From Pseudofabraea citricarpa (lineage: Eukaryota; Ascomycota; Leotiomycetes; Helotiales; Dermateaceae), in contig JAPWGK010000016.1 of the NCBI GenBank assembly GCA_029641185.1, forward strand, positions 372,001 to 436,000: a stretch of DNA of 64,000 nucleotides, in the 5' to 3' direction. The position numbers and the translations under genes were made by a program. Shown here in pieces: positions 11,436 through 22,481 of this stretch; position 1 is the first letter of the stretch; each line of letters opens with the position of its first letter. Under the pieces are notes generated by a model, which was given only the letters and a program-made list of their open reading frames with translations, ran no database searches and had not been told where the DNA came from.

Positions 11436-12098
11436 ATGATGGCTTCGCAACAGGTTGTCATGCCTCAAGATGACGAGGAGATATACTCCCAGCTTGAATC
11501 ATACCACTGGGATCGTGACGCTGAATTTCAGGTACGTATGAACGTGGGGTGCAGCACGTGGGTCATGTTGTTGTTTCCCACTCTAGGAAACATGTTTCTA
11601 CCAAACAAGCTAACCAAACATCAACAGGGCGGGCTCCTAGCAATTCTAGGAAACACCACTGCACCGGCACAGGTTGAAGAGCTGACCTATAGAGCACAAT
11701 GCTACTACTTTTCTCGGAAGAAGCTGAAGGGAGCACCCATCAACTTTGATGGTTACAAGACCTACATGGCAAATCGAACACACAAGAAACCAGCACTTAA
11801 AACTGCCGTTGAAACTCCTCCGCATCATGAAGCAGATCTTCCGCCAGCATCAGAGGATCCCAAACAGGCACCGTATCCTCAGACGTTCAGCGACATCGTC
11901 GCTCTCATAACATCTGGCGCGCCGATCCCAGGCATCAAAGAGATCCCGCCAACTCTTTTGACAGACCAGGCTACAAAGCCCGTGGCCACCAAACGCCGGA
12001 AGCCATGGGAGAAAGAAGCCAACGACATGAAGGATGAAGGTACATTTGGTGATCGGAGGGATGAGAATATCCAACAAGAGTACCCCGACGGTATATAA
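11436..12098 (+). CDS. Pex39-like peroxisomal protein (KPWE motif)
   Basis: The exons are 11436-11531 and 11628-12098 (188 residues). The N-terminal half has EFQ|GGLLAILGNTTAPA over the splice point and the YYFSRKKLKGAPINFDGY segment. The C-terminal half has YPQTFSDIVALITSGAPIPG followed by IKEIPPTLL, then basic KRRKPWEKE. The IPGI-IP block plus a KPWE motif is what I remember of the recently named Pex39 family (yeast Yjr012c), which helps import PTS2 proteins into peroxisomes. That assignment rests on memory of the motifs. The 96-bp intron is a multiple of three and has no in-frame stop, so a retained intron would add 32 residues inside the conserved N-terminal part. Two ATGs, 11436 and 11439, are possible starts. 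Confidence 0.7.
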   Translation: MMASQQVVMPQDDEEIYSQLESYHWDRDAEFQVRMNVGCSTWVMLLFPTLGNMFLPNKLTKHQQGGLLAILGNTTAPAQVEELTYRAQCYYFSRKKLKGAPINFDGYKTYMANRTHKKPALKTAVETPPHHEADLPPASEDPKQAPYPQTFSDIVALITSGAPIPGIKEIPPTLLTDQATKPVATKRRKPWEKEANDMKDEGTFGDRRDENIQQEYPDGI

Positions 12099-13425
12099 TT
12101 CATTGGTTTGGTAAGGAGTCAGGTCGGATTGAATTAAGGCGTCGAGTTTATTACGGTGTCTGATATATTTGGGGACATGGTAAACAGTATTGTTGAGAAT
12201 TCAAAGGATTTATTAGGGCAAGTACTAGGCTTGAGTACTAGGCTTGAGTACTAGGCTTGAGCCGAAGCTAACTGAACCACCCGGATGATTCTCTCCAGGA
12301 GAAACTTCTAGCGAAGTTATAAGCATTAGACAACTTTAGAGAAAAGAATCATACTCAAGCTTTATGCCAGGCTCTTCTTTCGTCGTGAGAAGTCAATATT
12401 GGAGTTTCAAATTGAACCTTAAATGGGTACCTATTCTTGTGAAAACGCATGTATATACTATAACAGCCCGTGTATTAAATGCCATTGTTTTATCAATCTC
12501 TCGTGGGCAGCTAAATACCAAAATTTCTCAATAGATGTGTATTGAGTTTAAAAGCATTGCACCACTAACTTCATCAAGTTGTAATTTGAATGCTGTTGAG
12601 TGCTTCGCTTAAACCATGTCATTTACCGAGGGGAACATACCTTTGATATTGAAGCTATGGAATTGGATACCAAAATCGGGTCGCTGGAAAGTAAATGACT
12701 TATGTAAATACGGTATCTGCACATTAATTGAACCGCGGAAGTTAACATTTGATGATTCAATTGATTCCATTCTTGAATATCTATCTAACTAACAAAGCTT
12801 TTAAGTTGTATCATTACAAGCAGGAGAACGAAGGACTATCTAAGCATAGAGACTCAGACCCCTGCAAAATGTAGAGGAAAACCGCAATTCCTCCTCGAAA
12901 GCATGGGAATTTGATACGAGGACATGATTCTACACCACGCAAGAACACGTCCTTATTAAGATCATAATGCAAGACGAATGCGATCTTCAGCCGGTACAAA
13001 AGTAGTAACACTACTGCAGATCACCTCTCGTGCAAATGACGTAACCATGATGTTTCCAAAGCACCGAAGAAAACGACATCCTCAGCGTAGGATGACCAGT
13101 GATGGTGAATAAGTCGTCGAAGAAGATGTTGAATAAAGACAGAGAGGAAAATATCATAGTTGAACAAAGTTGAGAACCAAGTCTTGAATGGAAAGAGAAG
13201 CGACAATACAAGGCCTGAGGTGATTTTTCATTGGATGTGGAGAGCCAAACGAGACATCCATAAATGAGAAACACCAAAAGCAGTCGAGGGAGACAAAAGC
13301 CCATTGAATATTCGTATCGTTATGGCCGAGTTGGAGTTCTTTGTGTCAGTAGAGATCGAGATTTGATCCAAGACACGACAATTCAATATGACAAGCAGAG
13401 TAGGCAGATGTCGTAGTGATACAAC
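12099..13425. other. Intergenic between convergent genes
   Basis: This is 1.3 kb of rather AT-rich sequence, probably with the 3' untranslated region of the Puf gene. Two minus-strand open frames (12814-13011, 13011-13304) have no ATG-based family likeness and I do not call them. It contains the short tandem repeat at 12221. Confidence 0.45.
12221..12259. repeat. 13-bp tandem repeat, three copies
   Basis: Three perfect copies of AGTACTAGGCTTG lie head to tail, just past the 3' end of the Pex39-like gene. Confidence 0.9.
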
Positions 13426-16235
13426 TTAGCGATAAGCTCCTCCATAACGAGCATTCTGTGGCGGTCCATTGATGCGAGGGTTCACAGCACCAATACTGGA
13501 TGGTCCAACGCCTGGGCCAGGACGAGTTGTAATTGCTGGGTTGGTGCATAGCATACCGACACGAGAACCAAACTTGGATCCACGGAGGGACACCATGTGC
13601 TTGCGGATGTGGGAAGCAACAATCTCTCGATGTTGTGGGTTGGAGTGGGTGAGAATGTACTGGATCAGATAATTGCCGTACTGATCGCTGGCAATATCAA
13701 TCAAAGGGATGCGAGGGCGATCAAGGCGGCCTTCGCATACGCGATCAAGATAACGACCAAGGAAGTCGACTCCACCAATCTTCAAGCACTTTTCGACAAC
13801 CTTCGAGGCAAATTGATCCATGCTGTACTCGGAAGCGTATCGGATGACATGATCAATTGCACGGCTTCGGTCGGCTGGAGCACCATGCTCGCAAATGTGT
13901 TGGATGCACCAGTTACCAAATTGACCATGTGCAACGATATCAATGCTTGCAAGAACCTCTTCAATACATGGACGCTGGAACAAAATGAGTTTTTGCAGTG
14001 AAGTTTGTGTATGAGTGAGACTTACCTTATCTTCTTCGAGACAGTTCTCAAAGATGTTCTGAACAACCAAACTTCCAGTCTCGCCAAGAGCAACCTCATG
14101 CCACATGCCACGAAGAGCCTCATTGACATACTTCATAATTTGAGGTGGAGACTCTGTCCAACGCAGCTCAAACAGCTTTTGCCAGACATGGCAAGCATAG
14201 CGATGAATGACAGTCTCGGGAATGCGACGCAGGAGTTCATGAACCATAATAGCCTTATAGTCCTCAGGAACAGAATCAAAAGCCTTTTGGACTACATGGC
14301 AGCCAAAGGCGTCCATGGAAAGATTAAGAGTATTGCCACGAATAGCCTCAGCAATCTTGATGACTTGTTCTGGCGTGCCATGCTCAAAGCAGCGTTGAAC
14401 TAGAAAGTTTCCAAAGCGGTTGACCATCAGTGGATAAGCCTGAGCAACAATAGCCTCGACAATATCATACTTCTGCTCAGTGGTACCGACTTTGAGCTTC
14501 TGCTGAAGGAAGATAGATGCTTGTTGGTCGTTGTTGCAAACAATCTTGTCAACGATGTATTTCCAGTTGCAATTTACAGTGCGGTCAAGCAAGCGACGAT
14601 AGTTTAGAGGCTCCGTGGTAGGCAGAAATGTCTGTCCCTCGGAAGCGATAGGCTGGTAATAAGTTAGCAAATAATTTGTTTGATGATTGTAGACATAGCT
14701 TACCTCGGTCTTCCAAGGTACTCCGGCTCCAGCAGATGTAAATTCTGGGGCATGTGGAGAAAGTGGGGTACCAATAGGAGATGGCTGATAACTTGAATAC
14801 ATGCTTGCACCAAGGCCGCCTGGAACGTTCATGCCAACTGAACTACCAGGGCCCATTGAAGCGACACCGCCACTCATACCACTGACAGAACCATAAGGCG
14901 TGACACTTGGGGTGTAGCCATCAAAAGAGCTGTTGCTGCTTGAATAGGGGAAGGCACCTCTATTATTGAAACGACCGCTAACGTTGTTCCGACGATTGCC
15001 AGGTGGAGGCATCATCATATCAGGATCAATCATGCGGTCACCGCCACGGAAGTTGTTCATGCCTGGACCACCAAAGGGCATCATAGGCTCAGCAAATGGT
15101 TGATTATAGCCTCGACCCATCCATTGACCTGGAGGAACTCCTTCAGAAGTCTGGAAGTTACCAATATTAGGGACCTCGCCGAATGGTTGTTTGCCTGAAT
15201 TGTTCCAGATAGCACGAGCACGATTGAAGCCACCAGCAGACAGTGCATCACTAGTATCTGAGCGAGCATCATCTTGAGCTGCCCAAGAACTATCACGGGT
15301 GATTTGTGGACGTCCAGAAAGCGACTGCTGAAGGTTGTTCAAGCGTTGATCTGTGATACCAATAGGCTGGTTGAGAGGAAAGTCTGCCTCAGATGCGGTA
15401 CCGATAGCCTGGTCGATGGTATGCTTTGTAATTCTGTTTTGTGCAAGCTCTTGATCCATGAGTGCAATCTTTCCCTTCGCAGCCTCGAGTTCAAGCTTGA
15501 GGCGTAAAAGTTCATTGTCATCTTGCTCCGGAGAGATATCACCAGTGACGCTAGCAGGGCCAGTCGTGGGTGCAGTACTGTCGAAAGTATCTGTGGCAGG
15601 TGTAATTGGAACAGAACTGCTGGTTGTAGAAACAAATTCCACCGTGCGGTTATACGCAATGTTATCCTCCTTGAGGGCTTCCTGTTGTTGGTGGAGCACA
15701 GCTTGCTGTTCAGAGAGCTTGGCTAATAGCATATCCATGGGATTAAGCTCGGATGAGGATGAGAGATCGTGATTCGTCTTCACCTTCTGTATCAATTAGC
15801 CATGGTCCACGCGTAGTCTGTATTGTATCAAACGCGATCTCAAGTACTGACCTTAGGTGCTTGGTTGCCAAGTTTGGAGGTTGCTAAGGCAGTGGCAGAC
15901 TTCTTCAAGCTTCCTACGAGGTCCTAGTAAAGGATGGTTAGCTATAGTTAGACGAGTGCAAGAAGTTTGCGTGGTGTGTATGTTGTAGTAGTGAAGGGAA
16001 GGTTTTGTGGGCTCGGTGTGGTGAATTGGCCACGGGGTCAGAAGAACTTGAGTTGGGTATGGAGGCAACGCAAGCTCGGCGCGTTTCGCGTTTTGTGTAG
16101 AACGGGACGAATGATCAATTCACTTACTTGACGCGCTGCGGTCTTCTCCTCGAGGGGAGCAGTGTTCTCCTGGGAGAAGCTTCGGTTGGCTACAGAGCGC
16201 CGAAGGGTTGGCGAGCCATTGGAAGGATCAGACAT
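13426..16235 (-). CDS. Puf (Pumilio-family) RNA-binding protein
   Basis: The exons are 16128-16235, 15852-15923, 14704-15786, 14026-14652 and 13426-13974 (812 residues). Puf proteins bind 3' UTR elements and control decay, translation or location of mRNAs. The C-terminal ~350 residues are a Pumilio homology domain with repeat cores NRFGNFLVQR, MDAFGCHVVQK, HRYACHVWQK, ETGSLVVQN, GQFGNWCIQH, DQFASKVVEK and DQYGNYLIQY, and a degenerate last repeat (SKFGSRVGM). The N-terminal ~430 residues are Gln-, Gly-, Asn- and Met-rich and disordered, with a short coiled coil (LLAKLSEQQAVLHQQQEALK). Two 51-bp introns (14653-14703 and 13975-14025) are in frame and lack stops; skipping their removal would insert 17 residues each. 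The RNA-binding residues suggest a Jsn1/Puf1-like class, not certain. Confidence 0.88.
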
Positions 16236-17143
16236 GGCGACTGTTGCCGCGTTAGATATTCTCGAGGGAAAATATCTCTCCTGTGTGAATAGCAGAGTGC
16301 TAGAAGATACCACGGAAGGTGGAGAGTGGAGGTAGTGGTAGAGGTAGAGGTAGAGGTAGAGGTAGAGGAGGTGGAGGTGGATGGAGGTGGATGGAGGTGG
16401 TGGAGATGCGGGTTGGTAGATCAGAAAGAGAGCGAGGATATGTTGAGTAAGTGTCAACAGATATGAGTCGTAGCTCCAGTGGTTAAATGAAGAAGGGGCA
16501 CATCAAGGCGTGATATCCTTCAAATCTTCCAAGGTTGTCAGTGACTTCCTGGGTTGTGTTTAGGTGTGGAAAGAAGATAAAGAAGATGAGAACCGGGGAT
16601 TTTATGCACGCCAAAAATGGAGCCGACGCTACTGTGGACTGTAGAATAGCCAATTTGAGCTGGTTTTTAGAAATTACATTCTGGTGACATAATTTAGATC
16701 GCGCCTGCCAGCGGTTCAAGAAATACGTATCTGAGAGACTTCAGAGTGATTTACAGTCGTTGAGCTAAGAAAAAAAGACTCTTTCATCCGGAGAGAAGGA
16801 ACTTCCTTCTCCCAAGAAAGAGGACTAGAGTGATCGTAGGATACTATTCCAGGATCAACAGGCTTGCTATATGCAACTCGATCTTTCAAACCGTACCAGG
16901 ACACATTGACAAGCCAAAACCGCTCTACCCAAAATTCCGGATTCAAACGAAAAATGCCTGCTGAGAGCACAAAGACCAACAAAACACGTATCATTCTTTT
17001 TCTTTGACAGTGTCTCCAGCTTTTGGCAATTGCTGACCCCTTTGAATCCATAGCGCTCCAACATATGCCACATAACGCCAGTAATGCTATAAGCACGCAA
17101 TATGGTACAATGATTCTTCCATTCATACAATTGATTACTTCCT
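16236..17143. other. 5' region of Puf gene and 3' side of mS33 gene
   Basis: A GA/GT-rich repeat lies in the presumed Puf leader. No further gene is seen; the open frame reaching into this stretch from the mS33 gene is read-through of that gene's third intron. Confidence 0.5.
16331..16402. repeat. GGTAGA/GGTGGA microsatellite
   Basis: A run of GGTAGA units passes into GGTGGATGGA units. On the Puf mRNA strand it reads as a CT/CCA-rich tract about 100 nt before the start codon. Confidence 0.85.
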
Positions 17144-17644
17144 CTATCTCTTCCGGTTCTTGTATTTCTTGGATTCTGAGAGATATTAGTGCTTTACCAG
17201 ATGTCAAGGGACTGTGGCAAATACCTTCGTAGGTTCGCTTCTTCTTTGGCGCCCCCTTTCCTCTCGCTTTAAGTCTATCGCGGTGTTAGAAAATGAAGGA
17301 CAACGTATCTCATACAGACATACAATTTGATGTGTTCGAGTCGATCCTCCTCCTTTTCATCCCAAGTCTCAAGTTCCACGTCCATCTTCTCTCTTCCAAA
17401 TTCACGGTATGACTTTTGCAGCATATTAACTGTCGCAACCTTTCGTGGATAGTATTGGATGAGGGATGGTCCTCTTAATCGTGCGCGTAGGATCTTGTTT
17501 CCAGTTCGAAGTCCTTCAGGGTTGAAGGTGGTTGAGAAGACCTTGCATTGGACCTGGCAGCTTGGGCGTTAGCAGAGCATCATTGTAAGCTTCCAGTTAC
17601 TCTACCTTCATCAAGTCGACTATTCTTGAGCGTGCGACAGACAT
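17144..17644 (-). CDS. RSM27: Mitochondrial small ribosomal subunit protein mS33 (Rsm27 type)
   Basis: The exons are 17606-17644, 17324-17553, 17225-17274 and 17144-17175 (116 residues), with four exons over 500 bp and introns of 49-52 bp. It is a protein of the mitoribosome small subunit (MRPS33 in animals, Rsm27 in yeast). Visible family marks are an N-terminal SRIVDLMKVQCKVFSTTFNP, then GNKILRARLRGP, IQYYPRKVATVNMLQ, and a basic tail LKARGKGAPKKKRTYEESKK. The length fits the family. If the last intron is not removed, the frame runs on for another ~150 codons, which I reject because the spliced tail is the typical Lys/Arg end. It is head-to-head with the RNase III gene. Confidence 0.85.
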
Positions 17645-17840
17645 TGTTGGCCAATTGAGGTTGTTCCTATTGCTGTCTCGCTGTTGGCTAACGGCATGTA
17701 GTTGTTGGAGAGGTCAAATTCTGGGCGGGCAACGGATAAGCTATTTATCCGACATCTACTTTTTCGAGAACCGATTACCATCACGAGATCAAAACCATAC
17801 ACATTCGATCTATCTCTAGCAATCTTACCTTACACGTCTT
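17645..17840. promoter_or_regulatory. Shared promoter of mS33 and RNase III genes
   Basis: Only 196 bp separate the two divergent start codons, so this is almost surely a bidirectional promoter. Confidence 0.45.
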
Positions 17841-19237
17841 ATGACACCAAGTATGCATAAAAGGAAGCACGAAGATCATAGTTCTACTATGAGTGGCCAT
17901 AAACCCAAAATTGCGAGGCACAATGTAAGCTCGTCTTGTAATGTTTTGGGCTCGGATCACTTACCACATTTTAGGAACATTACTCTCGAGGCTCCTCGTC
18001 AAATTCTACGCCCTTAGGATCCAACAGTAAAAGTAACGGAGACAATATCAATCAGAACCAATTGAAGTTTCAGAAGGTCACTTGGCTCATAAATGCTCTC
18101 GACGAAGCTCTCGATGCATCCTTTCAAGAGGATCTCCTTGCGATTGTGGGCCAAGAAACCGTTACTGATATGGTTGTTTTGTGGAAGACTCTACGCAAAA
18201 GAGTTCCAATTTCAGAAGAGAAAGAGGAAGAAGCGCACCCTACTATTCCTACCCCACCGTTGTCTCAGCAAGCCTCGTCAAGTACTAATGGATCGCCAAA
18301 CATCCCCAAAGCCTTATCACCACTCTCGTTGACAGCTTGGCGGGCTTCTGAGATCCCTAAAACTTTGCCGCCTCTCCCAAAAGTTCTTGATCCCACACTT
18401 GAGGAATCAGTCTTTATTCATCGTGCTCTCGCCCTGAAAGCTCACAATCTCAGTTATGAACGACTTGAGTGGGTAGGAGATGCATATATCCAGCTCATGT
18501 CAACCCTGATCATTTCCCAGACATTTCCGGATCTAACACCTGGAGAATCTTCTTATATCCGACAATTACTAGTCAAGAATGTTACTCTAGCAGACTATGC
18601 TCATCAGTACAAAATGCCACAGCGGGTGAAATTGCCACTGGATGTCAAGACCAGTTCGGAAAAGGAGAAAACAAAGATATGGGGAGATGTTTTCGAGGCT
18701 TATGTCGCGGCAGTGATTCTTTCAGATCCTAATAACGGTGTTGCACGATGCTCAACCTGGCTAAAGAGTCTCTGGTCCATGACGATAGCAAAAGAGATCA
18801 GAATGAGCGAAGCAAAGGGTCCAAAGCTGGTCACGCCGATGTGGAATTTAATGGGAGGGACGGCGCCAGTTGAACAAAAGGCTCTCCCCAAGGCAAAACT
18901 GAACGCTAAAGAGCAACTTTCAAAGAAGATTGGTTCACGAGGGATCAAGATCACCTACAAAGATGCGGCACCTGAGAAAAGAGACAAATCAACGAATCTT
19001 CCGCTATTCACGGTAGGCGTCTATCTTGACGGTTGGGGCGAGAAGGACAAACAGATAGGGTTTGGTAGAGGACATGGGAAGAAGGATGCTGGATTCAAGG
19101 CGGCCGAGATGGCATTAGCTAATGAGAAGCTGATGAAGATCTATGTTGAGAAGAAGAAGCTATTTGACGCACAGCTGGCCTTGGAGACAGAGGCTGAGGA
19201 AAAGCAAACTTTACAAGAAACGGCTGCAATGATTTAG
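17841..19237 (+). CDS. Ribonuclease III with dsRNA-binding domain (Rnt1/Pac1 type)
   Basis: The exons are 17841-17924 and 17975-19237 (448 residues). RNase III cuts double-stranded RNA; fungal Rnt1/Pac1 process rRNA, snRNA and snoRNA precursors in the nucleus. After a basic Ser-rich leader (~85 residues), the nuclease domain shows the signature YERLEWVGDAYIQ with both acids, and IWGDVFEAYVAAVIL with the second Asp/Glu pair, so the metal-binding residues are in place. A C-terminal double-stranded RNA-binding domain follows (NAKEQLSKKIGSRGIKITYK ... GRGHGKKDAGFKAAEMAL) and then a charged helix. Two in-frame ATGs (17841, 17853) could start the protein. Some mitoribosomal proteins (mL44) share this fold, but they usually lose the acids kept here. 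Confidence 0.8.
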
Positions 19238-19838
19238 CCAATTCGGGTTCCATATACTTGTAGTTTGCAGTTTTGCTTGTTAATGATACCCAATGTCTGG
19301 ATTTATTGCACATCTGTAAAAAGCAGAGAAATGTTTGAGAGGTGATGCTCTATTGACCGACTGCGAGGATGAACCTCGGAAAGATACTTCGACGAGAAAA
19401 GCTCTTCCTGGAACGCATCACTTTACTGTAGCAACAGAACAAATTCTTGACGGAGAGCATGGGACCAAGTCGATTACGGTATTGCATTGACGGCACAGCA
19501 GTAGCTCAGCCAGCCTCCTGGTGCTCCCCCACAATCACAAGGTATTATTTTCCGAAGAGGGGACCAAGACCACTCACTGTTAGCGCTCTTCCGGCCAATC
19601 CCTGTCGTCTCCATACCGAGGCTCACAATCAATCGCCCGCCCACGCGATTGCGCATAACATGGTAATTTCGCCCACATCAACAAAACAAAATTCCACCCC
19701 GCCGAGTTGACTCGTTCGTCTTGCTGCTGTCGATTTGATCTTTGTACATATGTTATAGACATCCCGATTGTCTTGTCTGGCTTGCGGAGACTCGACATCT
19801 TGCGCGCGGCCCAAGTAAACAGAAGAGACTGAGATAAG
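19238..19838. other. Intergenic, promoter side of acyl-CoA-binding protein gene
   Basis: No gene is seen. Several overlapping open frames on both strands are short and unlike known proteins. Confidence 0.45.
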
Positions 19839-20908
19839 ATGGCCGACTCAGTGGGTATGTGACACGCGCTCTGGATGTCCCGGGACTGTGATGTACTGAC
19901 AATGGCTATAGATCGTGTGTTCGTTCACGCTCTAAATACTGTCAAGAAGATTCCCAAGACCGGTGCCTCCCGACCTCCGCCATCGGATCGCCTTCGCCTA
20001 TATGGATTGTACAAACAGGCGATGGAAGGGGATGTTGATGGGGTCATGGATAGGCCGGAGGGGGGAGAATTAGAAGGAGACGAGTTGAAGCGGGAACGGG
20101 ATAAGTGGGATGCTTGGGATGCACAGCGAGGTATGAGCCGGACAGAGGCAAAGAGGAGGTACATTGAGGCTTTGATCGAGACAATGCACAAGTATGCAAG
20201 TACCACTGCGTAAGTCACCCCAGAAATCGGATTGAATGCTTCCGACGCAGAAAGGAAGGGGGAATGGCATGCTGCAAGCCATACAATGGCCACAGGGAGA
20301 TCTATGGGCTGACTTGAGGGTGGGGGTACAGGGACGCAAGAGAATTAGTAGCGGAACTCGAATTTGTTTGGGATCAGATAAAGAACAACACGGCATCCTC
20401 CTCCGGATCCTCCCCAGGTCGAGCACTTAATGAATATACAGCACAACCCCGACCATTCCAACAACCAGCATCAGGCAACGATGGTCCGATGCGAGTCTTA
20501 AGCCCTATGTCCCAAGATGACGAAGCAGAGCGAGACTCAGAACGAAGATTGGGTTACAATGACGAGGAAGATGAAGAATATAATAATGAACGCGATCCGG
20601 CAAAGAAGACTCGCATGTGGCGATCTAAGGTTGAGCGTGCATTGGTGAAAATGACTGCCGAGATCGCAGCGCTCAGGGAACAGATATCGACTGGAAGGGA
20701 ATACAAAGAGAAAAAGAGTAGGACGTGGAAAAGCTGGCTAGGATGGTTTTTCTGGACGGCATTGAGACACGCCGTTGCAGACGCAGTGATACTTGCATTT
20801 GTGTTGCTATGGTTTCGACGAAGAAAGGATCGACGACTCGAGGACCTTGTTAGAGATTGGGTCAGGACTGGGAGAGAACGTCTGAGAAGAATATTACCAG
20901 CACGATGA
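19839..20908 (+). CDS. Acyl-CoA-binding protein with membrane anchor (Atg37/ACBD5 type)
   Basis: The exons are 19839-19854, 19912-20209 and 20332-20908 (296 residues). An acyl-CoA-binding domain fills ~residues 5-120: DRVFVHALNTVKKIPKTG, the loop SDRLRLYGLYKQAMEGD, then KWDAWDAQRGMSRTEAKRRY with the ligand-binding Tyr/Lys helix pair. A polar linker follows, then a coiled coil (WRSKVERALVKMTAEIAALR), a Trp-rich hydrophobic segment (SWLGWFFWTALRHAVADAVI, then LAFVLLWF) and a basic tail. Domain order and the C-terminal anchor match Atg37/ACBD5, which sit on the peroxisome membrane and act in pexophagy and lipid transfer. The location is inferred from that likeness. The second intron (122 bp) has a perfect GTAAGT donor. 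Confidence 0.82.
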
Positions 20909-21105
20909 ATGGTTTGTTACGGCAGACGAAGAGCAATGTCGACGCTCCGAGAAGGCGAAGTCCTATGAATATTCAAATCCAGTGTCACGCTTACAAGGAC
21001 TAAAATCTGGTAGCAACAGAATTGACCGGTCATAACGACTCAACCCAAGATCTACGCGATTCAAATATCATGAAGGGGTTCATACGATGCTAGCTACAAG
21101 AAGAA

Positions 21106-21746
21106 CTACGAACCCATTCTGTTAATCTGTGCGGCATCATCGAGCTTTGCTATCCATGGCATTCTCGTCTCTGAGAACAATTCTCCCTTGGGAACATTCC
21201 CATTCTGCCAGTTTGGATCATCCAGAACACCGGCCTTAATAACATGTTTCTCTGGGAAAGCTCCCCCGGTCCTGAAAAGAGTGGTTCCGCAATCACCGCA
21301 GAAATGCGAGGTGATCAAATTGCCGGCATCAGAAGTTTTCGAGATGGTCTTGGGTGTACCTGGAAGGGGTTATTGACTATTCTTTGGGCATGATCACGGG
21401 AACCGTTCTATTGAACAAAAGTGGCACCGGCTTGGGATGCCACTAGCTTGCGGGAATATATCACAATGGGTTGTGCTCACCAGCTTCTAGTTTGAAGTTG
21501 CTATCAGAAACAAGAAGGTTGTCGGAAAAGGCAGCCCCGCCTATCTTCCGACAATCAAGACAATGGCAAAGCAGGTGGCCTTCGACTTCGCCCGTGAAGC
21601 TCAACCTGATCTAATAGTACAGATAGATGTTAGTAAAGGACGAGAAATCTCAGTCATACAAGCAAGATATAGTAGGCAAATAATGTAATGAAATATATTA
21701 GTCACATTGAACATACCTTGTTGCAGAAACATCCTCCGGAAGGCAT
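21106..21746 (-). CDS. GFA/CENP-V-type zinc-binding protein
   Basis: The exons are 21717-21746, 21481-21610 and 21106-21359 (137 residues). Proteins of the GFA family (named after a glutathione-dependent formaldehyde-activating enzyme) fold around two zinc sites. The ligands are visible: CFC near the N-terminus (GGCFCNK), CHCLDC in the middle, and FCGDCGTTLF later. A short C-terminal part ends VPKGELFSETRMPWIAKLDD, also typical. Many fungi have dozens of such paralogues and the substrate is generally unknown; I claim only the fold. The start codon is supported by the short first exon reaching the first CxC pair at once, as in relatives. Confidence 0.82.
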
Positions 21747-22481
21747 GATTGGTGATTTGTAGTAGTATTGTATCTAGGGCCAAGAGATTTGTCAATTGCT
21801 ATTCCAGAACCTTGAGAGGTGCCTTTCTCAGTATATATAGAGGGCCAAAGCCTGAGGCCCAGAAGCCCAAGACCAGCTCCTATCCACCTATCCACCACCC
21901 ACTTTTTGAGACGTTCACAGGGCGCGGCTCCTCATCCACCAGGAAAAGAAGTTCAAGCCGAAGCACCCAGTCAAGCTGTGCAAAAAGCGGGGCAAGCATC
22001 ATCTTCTCATCAACTACTGATACTATCGAGTCCTCGGCCATACCGTCCAACGGATGACGCAGAAGCCGTCCCTTTACCCCGGAGCTGGGATGGGTTGCTA
22101 AGGAGTCTAGCTTGCTATGCGTTGTGTCATGACCACCCTCAGAGCTTTGCGATGCATGAAAGTCCCGGGAGCTAAGTGCAAGCCTGACAGCAGCAAACCG
22201 CGAAGATTTGGAATCATAGAGGGGTGGAGGAGTGGAAGAGTGGAAGAAGAGTGGTGGGGGACGGAACGAAACCCGCCTTGTTCGTTTCGCTTCGCTTCGC
22301 CTTTGCACCTCTTCCTGGCTCCTTTCTTTTCGGCAGCGCGTGCAAAACGAGACTAAGAGAGTCACCACAACACCAGCCATCGAGGAAACCAAGCGCGCAA
22401 AGGAAGCAACAACTAGAGAGAGAAGATTTGTTTTCTCTCGTCTGCCAGGGAAAGAGCGAGATCTGCCTATAGAGCGAGATC
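21747..22481. other. Intergenic between divergent genes
   Basis: This 735-bp stretch holds the promoters of the GFA-type gene (minus) and the coiled-coil gene (plus). A purine-rich stretch GGAGTGGAAGAGTGGAAGAAG lies near 22227-22250. Long overlapping open frames here come from GC content and do not resemble proteins. Confidence 0.45.

Noticed and set aside
12814..13304. Two minus-strand frames downstream of the Puf stop
   Set aside because: Likely 3' untranslated region; no ATG-based protein with any recognisable feature.
16465..16495. GTAGCTCCAGTGGTTAAA resembling a tRNA 5' half
   Set aside because: One base too many in the A-box and no B-box or pairing 3' half follows.
16716..17207. 163-codon minus-strand frame
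   Set aside because: It is read-through of the last mS33 intron; splicing gives the expected short Lys-rich end of mS33.
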